Assembly: GCA_905250025.1 (NCBI GenBank)
Contig: CAJNOJ010000022.1
Coordinates: forward strand, 63,707-127,706
DNA from: Adineta ricciae
Taxonomy: Eukaryota; Rotifera; Eurotatoria; Adinetida; Adinetidae
Reading direction: 5' to 3'
Length of the DNA stretch: 64,000 nt
In this document: piece after piece, positions 47,201 to 58,973 of the stretch
Position numbering within the stretch: the first letter of the stretch is position 1
Layout of the letters: each line of letters starts with the position of its first letter
Program-made: the position numbers and the translations under genes
The notes under the pieces: model-generated
Told to the model about the DNA's origin: nothing
Databases searched by the model: none
Seen by the model: only the letters and a program-made list of their open reading frames with translations

Positions 47201-47636
47201 AGATAGTAAACTCGCTTACCGCCGGTCATCTGATAGAACTGTTGAGTACGAATCCAGTTTTTTGCTAGAATATCTACAAAAAGAATACTAATGGGGTTTT
47301 CCTTGCTGGAGTACATCTCACCTCTCAAAGCTTGAGATAAAGCCAGATAATATTCTTGTGAACTTGAATGATATCGATCAACCATCAATGTCAAATGTAG
47401 ATGTCGATTAAAATTATCGACCAGACTATTGTTTGAAGTTGTAGATACGTGTAATTTTATGTTCGTAAACAAACTTACTTAAGAATAGTTTCAATATTCT
47501 TTATTTGATGCAATGAAACACGAAGATTATGTGCTTCAGTTTGCCGATGGCGTTCTTCTTCTTCTTCACTTGGCACATAACGAACTGAGACAAACGAACT
47601 TCGAGAGCGTCGTTTATGATTTCCACCAACACTCAT
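44282..47636 (-). CDS. PYG: glycogen phosphorylase
   Basis: Fourteen exons on the minus strand: 47479-47636, 47322-47425, 47198-47264, 46887-47147, 46779-46830, 46586-46729, 46423-46534, 46127-46371, 45884-46067, 45382-45818, 45187-45319, 45037-45135, 44779-44985, 44282-44718 (879 residues; human about 843). Conserved parts are [104 protein letters not shown] and [17 protein letters not shown], with the PLP Lys about 734. The end is [16 protein letters not shown]. It releases glucose-1-phosphate from glycogen. The N-terminal phospho-Ser context is kept ([12 protein letters not shown]). Two oddities affect the AMP site: a Lys/Ser/Gln-rich insertion after RRFKGEK, and Gln where rabbit enzyme has Tyr75 (RTQQFYQ). 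Convergent with SMU1, 266 nt apart. Confidence 0.95.
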
Positions 47637-48251
47637 GAATAGCGAAAATAAAAAACTATTATGATGTTTAGCGCATTTTTCGACTAATACTTATTATTAG
47701 AACTACCACTCGAAAGAGATCTAGGATTAGCAAGCAAAATAAAGTAATGCATAGTCAACTTCAAAGAACTTTTATATTAATTTTCACCCTTTCACCATTG
47801 GTATTCTAACACAACAACTGTTTACCTTCCTACTCTTTCATATAAAAAAGAACGATTGCCCGTTTATCATGATATCGTTGAATGATTGTTTCGTCGTGAG
47901 CTGCTAATGCGTCTAGCCAGCATGAAGAAAGATATACATTAATAGTTTCACTAACAATACAACAATTGCGGCATCCAATCGATTTTTCAGCGTTATGAAG
48001 TTCTGAGCCTTGAGTCAGTTTCACATCACTCGTACGTATATAAAACTTAGCCAGTCAAAGTCGTCAGTAATATCATCTTAGCATCAATACGACTACTCAT
48101 TCGTATATCCTTCAAACCTTTCATGTTGCATACTTCTTATAGTTTAATTTCATAACAAAATAATAAGAAAAGAAGACGGGAAACAAACAGATATGGAACT
48201 GTTAGAAAAATACAAGAAGCAAGAATAAATGAAATTTGAATTCCAACAGAT
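47637..48251. other. spacer between PYG and the protease gene
   Basis: AT-rich, contains a short minus frame (47830-48024) without support. Holds the protease 3' UTR and PYG promoter. Confidence 0.55.
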
Positions 48252-51160
48252 CTATCGTTCTACTAGAGACTGTAACCAGTCTATATGCATCGATACGTTA
48301 GTCATGGCTGAATATGCTTTTTGAACACCTGTTTTCGACATGACACCAGCAAGTTGCCAACGATGATTAGTTGTTAATAACGTCGCACCTGCTCCTGAAT
48401 CACCCTGAACAGATAATAAAATCATTAGAAACAAAAACTTTCTTTTAAAATGTACAAATTACCAGTCCTAGAAAACTTGAATCATTGACACTTATCGCAC
48501 AGAAAGCATCTTCAGCAATATTGTTTAGTTGTCGTTGGCATTCATTTTGAGTTTGAGGATTATCAAGTGCACGAACATTTAATTGTTGTTTAATCGACTG
48601 GTCCTCCGTATTACTATATGATACAACTTTCAAGATGTCTTGATCATAAACATTGACTTTCGTCGGTAAGCATAGCCAGTCGTTATTTACCGAACGTTCG
48701 ATACGTTTCGTTAATTTAATTAAAGCCACATCGTTCTTCACAACGGCATGTTCGCTGTCCAATGGTTCATAATCCTTATGCTAAAATGACATGAAAGATA
48801 TTTTTCATTTCAAAAACTAAATCAGTTTTGAATACACACTGAGGTAAAATTAGCAATTGAATACGATTGACTGTTCAGAAACTCTGTACTGTTCAAACTA
48901 AGATTATGTACACCAATACGAATATCAAATATATCTTTAAATGAACTCGGATAAGTGGTCAAGTTCCATTCTCTAATTAGAATGAAAAATCAACTGATCA
49001 GTCTAATAAGTTATTGGAATTTACTTGCGGAAATGTGTTTCATCCAAACAATGTGCTGCAGTAATGAGATTCCAACTGGAAACTAAAGAAGCCGCACAAA
49101 CATAACGTGGTTCACTATTGTAATACTCGTGTCTGATTAGTAATGCAGCCACCCATGGAAAATGTCCCGCAGCAACGGGCTGTCCATCAATCATTCGAGT
49201 TCTTCGTACATGATTACCGACTAAAATAAACGAGAAAAACTTCTATGCAAATGTTCGTTTCCGTACAATTGAATCTGGCTGATCACCATGCTTCGATTGG
49301 TTCTTTTTCATTGAATTTTTTTTAGCGTTTAATCGTGAGCGAATGTTAGCAATAGCAAGCGACGTCATCATCCGAGGTAGTTTAGTTGTCACGGGTAGTT
49401 TAAGGGAAGCGAATGATAACATACCGACTGAACTGGCATTGCTATAATCATAACCGCACTCTACGGAAAATGTTTGCGATTATTCGCTTTTCTCAATAGT
49501 AAAAGCTTACCGATACATTCATTTGTTATAGTTTTCATACAGCATGCAAATGAACCATTTCGATCTTCACATCTTGAATTTGTATCACAAGCTGCGGATA
49601 ATTCTTCACATTCATTAATATCTTTTCAAACAAATGCAAATATACATGCTAAAAAGTAAAATTGAGTAGTTACTCATGCAGTGGCCATTGGCATCTCGTC
49701 GATATCCCTGGGCACAAATACATTGATATGAACCGAGAGTATTATTGCATATTTCATTAATTCCTGTACAATTATTCGATGATGAACATTCATCAAAGTC
49801 TAACGAAAAGAAGATTTCTTTATGTTCTTTTTTTGTATGGTAATGCACTACCTTCGCAGTGCCACGGATGAAATATATCAGGTATAAAACCTGGAAGGCA
49901 TTTACATGAAAAACTACCATTGTTATTTACACAATAACCATTGGAACATCGACTTCCATTGAGACATTCATCTATATCTATACAAACAACATATGAAGTA
50001 GGCGAATATTTTCTCATCTGTTTACCACGACATTCAGTCCCATTCGATGTCGATATCGATTCATAACCTGGCTTACAGGAACACTATGAATTAGAAAACA
50101 TTTACACTCGTATTCGATATACCAAATGATCTTACGAAATAGCTTCCATCTGTGTTGTTACATATTTGATTCTCACTGCAAATGTTTGGAATTTCACATT
50201 CATTAATATCTAATAAGAATAATCACATCATGTTCGATTGAATTCAATCCTTGTCAATCTACTCACCGTGACATTGCGTTAAATCGTTATTGATAGGTGG
50301 ATGTTGAAAGCCTGCTGTACATTGGCATGCATAACCTGTTTCATTGTTTGTAATACAAGCGAATGGATGACATATCTCTGGTTCGGTTTCACACTTGTCA
50401 ATATCTGAAAGAATCAGAGTTCGGAGACTTTCGATTTATATATTTTTTCAGGTCAACTCACATTGGCATTCACAATGAGTTGAGTTCAAATGAATAAGTT
50501 GCTCGTGTGGAGCACATGATAAATGACATTGTTTAGCTGCGAAGGAAAATAAACTTCTTTGCAAATAACTATAACAAAAATAGAAAATTCTTACCTTTAT
50601 TTTTAGCGTAAAACACTCCTAAACCAATGCCAACACCAAGAGCGACAAGGATAATGAGAGTTAAGATAACAAATATGTACCAGTATTTCGAACATATTCT
50701 CGATGCTATGAAAACATCGATATTGAAAAAGAAGGATAAAAAACCATTTACAAACCTTTTCCTTTATTTTTCGGCGTTTCGAATACTTTCTGAAGTGCGT
50801 ATAAATCTGTTCGTGGTGATCTAACTGAAGGATTGCGCGAATCTGCGCCACTGATATCACTACAAAAAAAAGGAGGATAACATTCATTTCATCAAAAGAC
50901 ATCAATTCAAAAATATTTCCTTACCTAAATGCTGCATTATTGTAACCGTAGATATTTTCTTGACCGGATCGATACGAATAAATAGGATTTCTATCTCGAT
51001 TCAATTCAGAAGGACGTAAAACAACGGAATTTCTATCGAGTGCGACACCATGCAATGAAGGAGCACAAGGATCATTGACATATGAAATTCGATCCCGACC
51101 ATCCGATATATAACTTAAATTATCAAAGTGTTGTCGATTGGGGTAAATGCCGGCGCTCAT
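48252..51160 (-). CDS. type II transmembrane serine protease with EGF-like domains
   Basis: Fifteen exons on the minus strand: 50925-51160, 50756-50859, 50595-50705, 50462-50536, 50267-50404, 50136-50209, 50026-50083, 49852-49977, 49674-49799, 49511-49621, 49287-49460, 49025-49220, 48840-48972, 48463-48780, 48252-48404 (710 residues from the ATG at 51160). A cytoplasmic tail of about 110 residues leads to one membrane anchor (YIFVILTLIILVALGVGIGLGVFY). Then come a short Cys segment and about five EGF modules, mostly calcium-binding type (DINECEI, DIDECLNGSRC, DFDECSSSNNC, NINECEEL). After a linker comes an S1 protease domain with activation site RRTR-MIDGQP, His in LITAAHC, Asp in NDVALIKL and Ser in GDSGAG. 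The S1 pocket looks altered, see findings. An acceptor just upstream (AG before 51195) means extra N-terminal codons or a leader may exist. No orthologue name assigned. Confidence 0.85.
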
Positions 51161-52472
51161 GTTCCGGCCTTGTACATGACTAGAGGAACTAAAAGAAAAC
51201 ACAGAACATGTCTACTAGATAAACTTGTGCTCAACACACGCGTTTGCACGATTAACGTATAGTTGTGCTCTTTCTTTCTTTTTTCAAAGTCGTAACTGAA
51301 AGCTAACGATATTCAGCTGATCGTTGTATTGATATGAGTAATAGTATAAGCGAAACGAGACGAAAGATGATATTGTGTTCTACAGGCTTACCTCTCTATT
51401 TTGAAATTTCTTTTCTTCTGCTCTTCATTTCAATGTAGTCCCGATTGTTAGGTCAAATATGTAAAGAAAAATGTAAAGTGTGCGTATAAAACGCGCGCGA
51501 AAGAGAAAGAGGCGAAGACGGAGAGAACAACGGCCGGATGAATGGAAATGAGAACGGTAGAAATGAAGACGAGTTTAAAAAAAATGCACATAAAATAGGG
51601 AGCGAAAGAAAAAGGAAGAAAGGGAAGAAAAATTGAGTACTTGTATTTAACTTCATGAAGTATAGAACAAACCAAAAGAAAGTTTGATTTCGACAAGGAG
51701 AGAACATCGAATAACGTTCATACTCATTCGTTCGTTCTCTTGTCTTTCTTTTCCTACAATTCATATTGTTCATTGAAAAGGTATGGGACAAGTTGATCAA
51801 TGATTACATCAATCGAATTCAACCATCTATAACACCATACTGTCATTTAAATTTGCTTTTTCGCATCAAGAATTATTTAACATTAAAGGTATATATTATC
51901 GAATACTTGATATTCACCTACGCGAACCATTACTAAACACATATTTTCACCGATTATGACTCATCTAAGAATGACTCATAAGTTTTATTATTTGCAACAG
52001 ATTTATTACAATAGCAAGGTATTTTCGCCGGGCAACTTTGAGTCTCATCATCGCCCATACAAATACAGTTTGTGCCCATGAATAAATAACAAATACATTG
52101 CGATTAATTTATTCCGCAACTGTTACTGTATGATGATAATGTTATAACATATTACAAAAAAACGAACGTGTTGCTTTATCCTCGCATGTAATCAGTAACC
52201 GGCCATGCCAGATATTTGTAGCTGGTCGATAACAACAGATAAACAAATGTGTAGTCTTAAATCTATCAAACTGGTCGTTATGTTTTATTGAATCATTTCA
52301 AATTTTGTCTAGACACGCACAGACATGCTAGTCGTGTGCTGATCTCATCATTTTATGCTAATAGATAATAAAAAAATAAATGCGAAAGAAAAACAAAAGA
52401 TTTTCAAAATAATAATTTCTATAGAAAAATCAAACAATTTCAATGAAAATTGAGTCTGCAAGAAACAGCAGC
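51161..52472. other. protease 5' region and spacer, no gene seen
   Basis: Probable promoter/5' UTR of the protease gene and 3' UTR of the SPOC gene. Minus frames at 51448-51800 are Phe/Ser-rich products of purine-rich plus-strand DNA and are not accepted. Confidence 0.55.
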
Positions 52473-55400
52473 TCATTCTTCAGGCTGATCTAAATCATGA
52501 TATTCTGTCTTGAAATAATTACGGTTCGAATATCTATTCTTTGATTTTTGTTGTTGTTGTTGTTGCATGGCAGGATCAAATGTTGGAGTGGATCGGATTG
52601 ATTTCATTGCATTGTTATTTCTTAGTGATAAATTTCCACCGAAATGAGGACGTTTTTCTGTACTGGTCAGTGAGTTAACTGGTAGAATCGGTTTCTATAG
52701 AACGAACGTTTTATTATAAAACACATTTCAACAAAACAAATGCGGATATTTACAACACAAAAGAAAAGACAGGAAGAAAATAAATGGCATAGAAAATGAA
52801 GCAGTTAGAAACTCACATTCGTGTATTTGATTTGAGGAAGTTTCATGTTATCGGCTGCAAAGTTTTTATCGAGTTTTTGTAGTCCAGCGTTTAATTGGGG
52901 TTTTTCAAAAAGGTGAGCATCGGTTGGCAATATGTCGGAGAAACGTGATTTTTGCCGTGGCTTACGCGGTTGATCATTTGATGGTAAAGATTGATTCGTG
53001 TCTTCATCAAGAAAAACGATAATCAACATCATTGAAATCAGCATAGGACCTACTACTACTTGGAAGCAGTTGTTCCTGTTCTTTAGTATCTTGATCATCA
53101 TCGACAACATCCATTTTTTCCTCGACTAAATTATCGCCGGGTACAGTTATTGGTGGACTCAGTGCGTTTTCATATGTTTTTTGCCGCTCAGCTAAGATCA
53201 TCACATAATCGTTGAGAAAACTATTGTGTAGATCAACACGTTGATTGGCTTTTAATATTTCACTTGTCGACGCGACAATCGAATGCATATTTTTAATCGT
53301 TGACGAATGACGGATCAATTCAAGGGCGCCGGACGTTAGGTTTAATAGTTCATCATTGGTGCTAAATGAATGTCGTTCAATAGAACTATTTCTCAGCAGT
53401 TTTGTTGACTAAAAATGATTACTTACTACTGAGAATATTTCGCCGTGTCGTCAGCTGTTACTGTTGCTGATAGAGCAACATTTTCGTTTATTGCGTTACT
53501 TTTATTCAACCTTGGATCTCTACTTTTAGTTAATCGTGGATCTCGTGTAACTGTTTCATCCTGTAAGGCAATTGGTTTATATGTGAAATGATTTACAGAT
53601 AAGTAGTCATTGAGATAAACAACTGATTTAGGAGTTTTTCGTGCCGAGCCGATAGCTACAAGAAATAACTGTTTAGCTTCGAATGTTGTTGGCAAAAATA
53701 GAGATGATATGACACTTGTGGGACAATCTTTTGTATCAGCTGGTAATATATACATATCACGAATATGTGATGCTTTCGTGTATTTACTAATGACAGCAGC
53801 TCGTCGGGTTGTTTGTATGGTATCAATATATTGCAAGAACAAGTCATTATTTCGAGGATTTAATGATGACGACGATGTAAGTGTTAAGATCAATACATCC
53901 CGAATAAAGATCGATTCTTGAACATAATCCCAAAGATCTGTCAATCGAAGGCGACCGATGACAATCAGTTGTTCGGGAATATGATTGATTAGATGATTAC
54001 TATCACCATAAGCATGAACAGATCGGCAAGGTATTTGACCATCAGTCGAACAAATCATTCCTCGCCATTGATGCTGCAGATCCGAGTAAGGTTCCGATTG
54101 AGATCTAATCAGACAAAATTACATTTTACAAATAAAGACTCGCTAATTTACGTTGAAGATGTTTGCATTCCAGTTTGTAATGGATTGTAATTTTCCAGAT
54201 GCATGGGCTGACATGATACACTCGATTGGAAGCAATTATCGTTAATGAATACAGTATCATCACCACTCTCACCAACATTCTCATCTTCATCTTCATCTTC
54301 GTCTTCATCATAAATCAGTGCATCAGCGCCTGTTGGACTTTCGGGGTCAATGTAATCATTGTCGGAATCATTTTCTGAACAGACAATATGATTCTTATCA
54401 AGTACTGGAAGAGAAGATGAAAATTTGACTGTTGTGCTTGAATCCACTGCTTTTGATACCGGTGCTGTAGGAAGAGGTATTACTATAACGACCATAAAAG
54501 TTTACATATTTTTCTTAGGTGGCAACCATTTTTTACCAGGAGAAACTGGTAGATCATGCTGATCTTTTGTCATGGAAGCATTCACAGGTTGTTCGTCAAT
54601 AGTTTCCGTGACTTTTTCCTTTGATGGACTCTGTTCTTTCTTCAAAATAAGAGATAGTTTCGTTCAGAGATGGCTTTGTCATTTTCTTACTGCTGTAAAA
54701 GTTGGTGCAAATGAATAAGTGTCGATTAGATCTGAACGATTAGTTTTCGCTCTTGCTCGTCGTGCCAATTCTTCCGCTTTTTGTTGTTCAGCTTTCATAA
54801 TCATTTGAACTTCTTTTTCGAATTGATCTTTACGTTTCTCTTTGACTTCTGAAACAGCCAAGGAAAAAGCCCATTCAGATACAGCGCACAGATCTTTTTT
54901 CCAGTGTCGATTACCTGGCGGTAACATATCTTCGGCCTTCATTGAAACAATCTGTTTCGCGGTGATTTCTTTCGAAATAATTCGTTTATAAAAGAACTAT
55001 TAGAGTAGAAAAGTTGAACTCTAAGCCAACTTTTACAAATAGCATTCACATACGTTATTAGTCATGTTACTGACATTGGCGAGTAATGAACGGAACTTAT
55101 TTTTGTAAGAATTATCAACTTTACCATAGACAGTATACATTTCTTCTTCGATTTGATAGACAAGTGTTCGAATATCATCATTGATTAGAGACTGTTCACC
55201 ATTTTTTTCTAGTCTAAATTCAGATATTCTCGTGAAATAGTTAGCTCAGAGAAATTATGCGTATACCTCATGATGATTTTATCATATAATGCGATGGGAA
55301 CTTTGCAACGAATGTCAGCAGTAGGATCTGTGGAAGTTTTAGTTACTTTCAAAGCTTTAACTGTTTTCTTTTTCGGTAAAATTGATTTTGATTTGATTGA

Positions 55401-56760
55401 TTGTTGTTGTGTTACGTTTGATAACGACGATAATTTGAACTTTTTTGTATTAACGGACGATGAGGATGATGATTGTATCGAGTCTTTCGATTGATTTGAA
55501 GAAGATCTTCTGAGTTCGTAAGTAGGATGTTGGTTTAACCAAACACAAAGATCTTCGATTTCCGGTACTGAATTCGTGTCTAAGGTCTGTTTACTTTTAT
55601 TGTCATACAGTAAAATATCACTTCGAGTTGGAATATGTTCGTTAGTCTATAGATAGCAATGAATGCATTTAAATGAGTTTATAAAGCCTTTCATACTGTT
55701 CCTTGGCTTCGTTGAATTGCTTGAAGTGTGTCATTAATATGACGACGAATACAAGCTGATGAACAGTAGATCCAGCCGAATTTCGATGGATTCTCACAAG
55801 TACGAACAATACAATAATTTTCATTTTTCTATGATTATGTGATTAGTGATCGAAAGATTGGAGAGATATACTAATTTCTGACAACTCACGGTAAATGATT
55901 CGGTTTTAAATCTTTTTGTAGATTCATCCTGAGAAAGGCATTCCACAAGAACTCTACATTGCTTGATTTTCGAATTCTGATATACTAAATCGGAATGTTT
56001 TCGTTGAGTAGCAACAGATACATCACACGATTTTGTGGATTGTAGAACTGGACGTGAGATGTCTAAGGAGAGTGATATTGTTGTTTGACATCTGGCACGA
56101 TGTGCGCAAGAAGCCATAGTCTTACCTTGACACGATGGACAAATGGCTGAATTCCTCGTTCTTTTAGATACACTCGCTTGATGATTCTGTGTCACTTCAT
56201 CGCTACAATAGAAAATGTACTTGTCGTACGAAAAAGAATAGGATCAATTAGTTACCAATTAGCACATGAACTACACTGAAGCATTGATTTTTTATCATCT
56301 TTTAGTTTATAACATAAAAACAAAGGATCCTGTTCGTCATTGTCGTCGTCATCATCATCAAGAGATAGATCAATAGTCTCATATTTTTGTTGTGGTCGAT
56401 TCGAATTACAACGTGAATGCATTGATTCGTACATATCTCCGTACATTCCTCGTTGAAGATCACGATAGTTTAGCTTTGTTCGATTATTTCGCTTCGGATA
56501 AGTTTTTCTATTTATTTCATATTCACTACAACAAGACATTCATGAATATTAGATTAATTCTCTTGAGAGAGAAAAACAAGCAATAGACTTAACTGTAAGT
56601 TTGATTTTGTTGCATCACTAACTATATTGTTCGGATTCTTTTGATTGTCGATCAACCCTACAAATTATAAGACTAGTATGAAAGGAAATAGATGAAAATG
56701 ATGATCGTTCTAACTAAAACGACAAAAATTGTTCACACCTGCTAGAGAATGATCATTCAT
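52473..56760 (-). CDS. PHF3/DIDO-type protein: degenerate PHD, TFIIS central domain, SPOC domain
   Basis: Fifteen exons on the minus strand: 56739-56760, 56594-56657, 56256-56525, 56126-56202, 55890-56062, 55697-55828, 55267-55646, 55054-55213, 54691-54996, 54537-54639, 54152-54482, 53462-54104, 53060-53408, 52817-53001, 52473-52694 (about 1138 residues). Order: a Cys-rich PHD-like segment (CYKLKDD, LQCSSCANW, ICPSC), then a CIVRTC...YCSSACIRRH motif as in DIDO-type proteins. The TFIIS-M helices follow (IRCKVPIALYDKIIM, YQIEEEMYTVYGKVDNSYK, KEITAKQIVSMKAEDMLP), then an acidic run, then the SPOC domain (WRGMICSTDG, IGRLRLTDLWDYVQES, HIRDMYILPA). PHF3/DIDO proteins dock on phosphorylated RNA polymerase II CTD through SPOC and compete with TFIIS in elongation. 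The last exons hold short poly-Gln. Exon borders at 53060 and 53462 are the least certain; an in-frame stop follows the latter if unspliced. Confidence 0.82.
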
Positions 56761-58023
56761 GTATACGAAAAACGAGAAGAGAATGTAAACAATGCAACTT
56801 AGTAACAAGATAATCTTCGTGTGTACTCTACTAAGAAGATAGATCTTATACTGGAGATTGATTTTGGCGCTAATGAATCAATCATTGAAATCCTTCATTC
56901 GTTACGTAAATATTGCTCGAATTTTATGGAAGAAAAATGGGTATTTTTCGTTGTTCTTTTCCAAAATCATGGATATGTTTTATTCGTTCTTTTCTTTCCA
57001 TACAACATTCTTCGAATCGCATAGTTCACTACGCATGTATTTCTTTAACACTCGATGAAACAAACAGCAGGTTGATTTATCTATCAAAGAGGTCGCCAAT
57101 CCTTGCTTCGAACATGTTTACCTTCCGATGTTTCGACTGACGTATGAAGTGCCATTCGAGAACCAGTTATCACCAAATTAATATCATCTGAATAGTACAG
57201 TAGATAGATGAGTAGTTTGACTGTCTTTGTCTCAATATAATCAACAGGCAAGTAAAAGAAAGGTAACATCAGCTTCTGATTCACTACCAAGTAGAAATCA
57301 GCCATGCATTTCATGATTAATCATACATATCAAGGGAATATCAAGGATAAAATCTATGTTGAGTGTGAACAAGTTTTCATCGTATTTTCAGTAAATTCAA
57401 TATTCAACAAACTATCGATTTATTAAGTACTAGACGGAGCACCCGCTGCGAATAAGAAATATCTATGTCGGACATCTCACGTGTCGAAGAGCTATAACAG
57501 ATAGAAAATCAGTATAATTCAAATTTCTACGCTTCCAGTCCTTATTTTCCCGCCGTGCATCGCATAAAATGGCAGTTTCGGCTATATCTTTTTATGCAAA
57601 AAAGTTGCCGAAGCTAATTTCTGCCTCAGAAATTCTGAAAATTTCTTCTTTCTCTGATATCCATTTTCCACTCCAGCTATTCATTCATCGATCTCTTTCT
57701 CACTCTCACCATTAATAAAGATTTGTTACTGTTTGTCTATTATTGAAAACACTTGAGCTATATTATTTGTTTGTGGTACTCTTATACGCGACATATCACT
57801 GACTCGTTCAATCTTTTATTCATTTACACGTTATGAGATTATTGGAGCAGCTGAGTCACTCGGAAATCTGCAAAAAGATTTAGATACACTTCGGTAAATA
57901 GCCAACTGGAATAATTATTTTCTTTATTGCCCGAATGTACAAGGCGATGTCATTGCAAATTGGTTCGTTTAGAGAAGCTAAGGTTGCAAAACGAGCATGC
58001 TCCATCATTTCAAATTGATGTTA
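56761..58023. other. spacer left of the zinc-finger remnant
   Basis: AT-rich; several 65-76 codon frames on both strands without splice or domain support. Probably the SPOC gene promoter and old decayed sequence. Confidence 0.5.
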
Positions 58024-58770
58024 CTTTTCACCTGAGTATATTCGTCGATGTTTACTTGAGGGTGACGTTGTTAAGAATGGTTTCAGATACGTGATATGCA
58101 AATGGCTGTTCATCTGTATGAATACGAATATGTCTAAGTAACAATGGTAGATGATCGAATATTTTCAGGTAAAATGAACATTGTTGATAGCGAGAACTTA
58201 TTAAATTGGAATACCGAAAGTCAAATGATATATACCTTTCTAGTGGTTTCGATAATGAGAAAAACATACAATCAATCATAAATGACACGACTTCGTCGTG
58301 TAACACATTAGGCATATTCTATTTTTGTCGAATGCACAATCATTCTCAAGCAGTACGAGCATTCATAGCATCAATACTCGATCACCTGTGGAGGAAATTT
58401 TTCTCGTCATTGATTCGTTAACAAGTGCTCATAATCAACGGATTGATTTCCATTCCATATGGACTCATAGTTTCCAAGGAAAACAGTATGAAAAAGCAAT
58501 TTGTTTCCAATTACTCCGGTTTCTTAGATTAAAAAAAGACAGGTTATTGACGTCAGGTAACTTTTAATTTTAGCAATTGTTTCTCAGACCGAAGTGAAAT
58601 TACATCCGGTAATCGTGTTGCCAAGTGTATCAATTTACAAATGACAAAATGGCCTTCTCCTCTTGAATATGATTTTACATAGTTCGATTTGCTACGGTGA
58701 GACTTCTGTTGACATTGTGATTGAAAAGCACATACTCGAAATCTGCCATTGAAGTACAATTTCGACACAT
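58024..58770 (-). pseudogene. decayed C2H2 zinc-finger array
   Basis: Read on the minus strand, fragments in different frames keep C2H2 spacing. One unit is C-SF-Y-LKI-F-DHLPL-L-LR-H-IRI-H followed by the linker TDEQPFAY, which is a TGEKPF linker with the second zinc Cys replaced by Tyr. The next unit, YHVSETILNNVTLK, has both Cys positions changed to Tyr and Ser. After a frame change it continues KHRRIYSGEK (58024-58053), again a linker with a lost His. Further up, MCRNCTSMADFEYVLFNHNVN (58708-58770) keeps C-x2-C-x12-H. Stops and frame changes separate the pieces, so no functional protein can be made. This is an inferred relic of a multi-finger transcription factor gene. Confidence 0.5.
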
Positions 58771-58973
58771 ACTCAGCAGTAAGAAACGAGGAACGTTTTT
58801 TAGGATTAATTTTAAATAGTAAGAATCAGTATTGTTGTTTTGTGCGGAACTTCTAAGGTGAAAGAAATCAATGCCAAATGGGATGTATATATACAAAGAC
58901 CTTTACGTGTAATCGAAATGAGCACAAAAAAAAACACATTTTTTTATTCAAAGTAACTCAAGAATCGATTCGT

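Noticed and set aside
49261..49286. Protease exon ending at GTACGG (49266)
   Set aside because: Phase would not fit the next exon; the donor at 49286 (catg|gtgatc) fits exactly.
53426..53461. Early stop of the SPOC gene after the KYSQ codons
   Set aside because: A donor at 53461 in phase 0 with the acceptor next to 53408 bypasses the stop and continues an open frame; kept as less certain.
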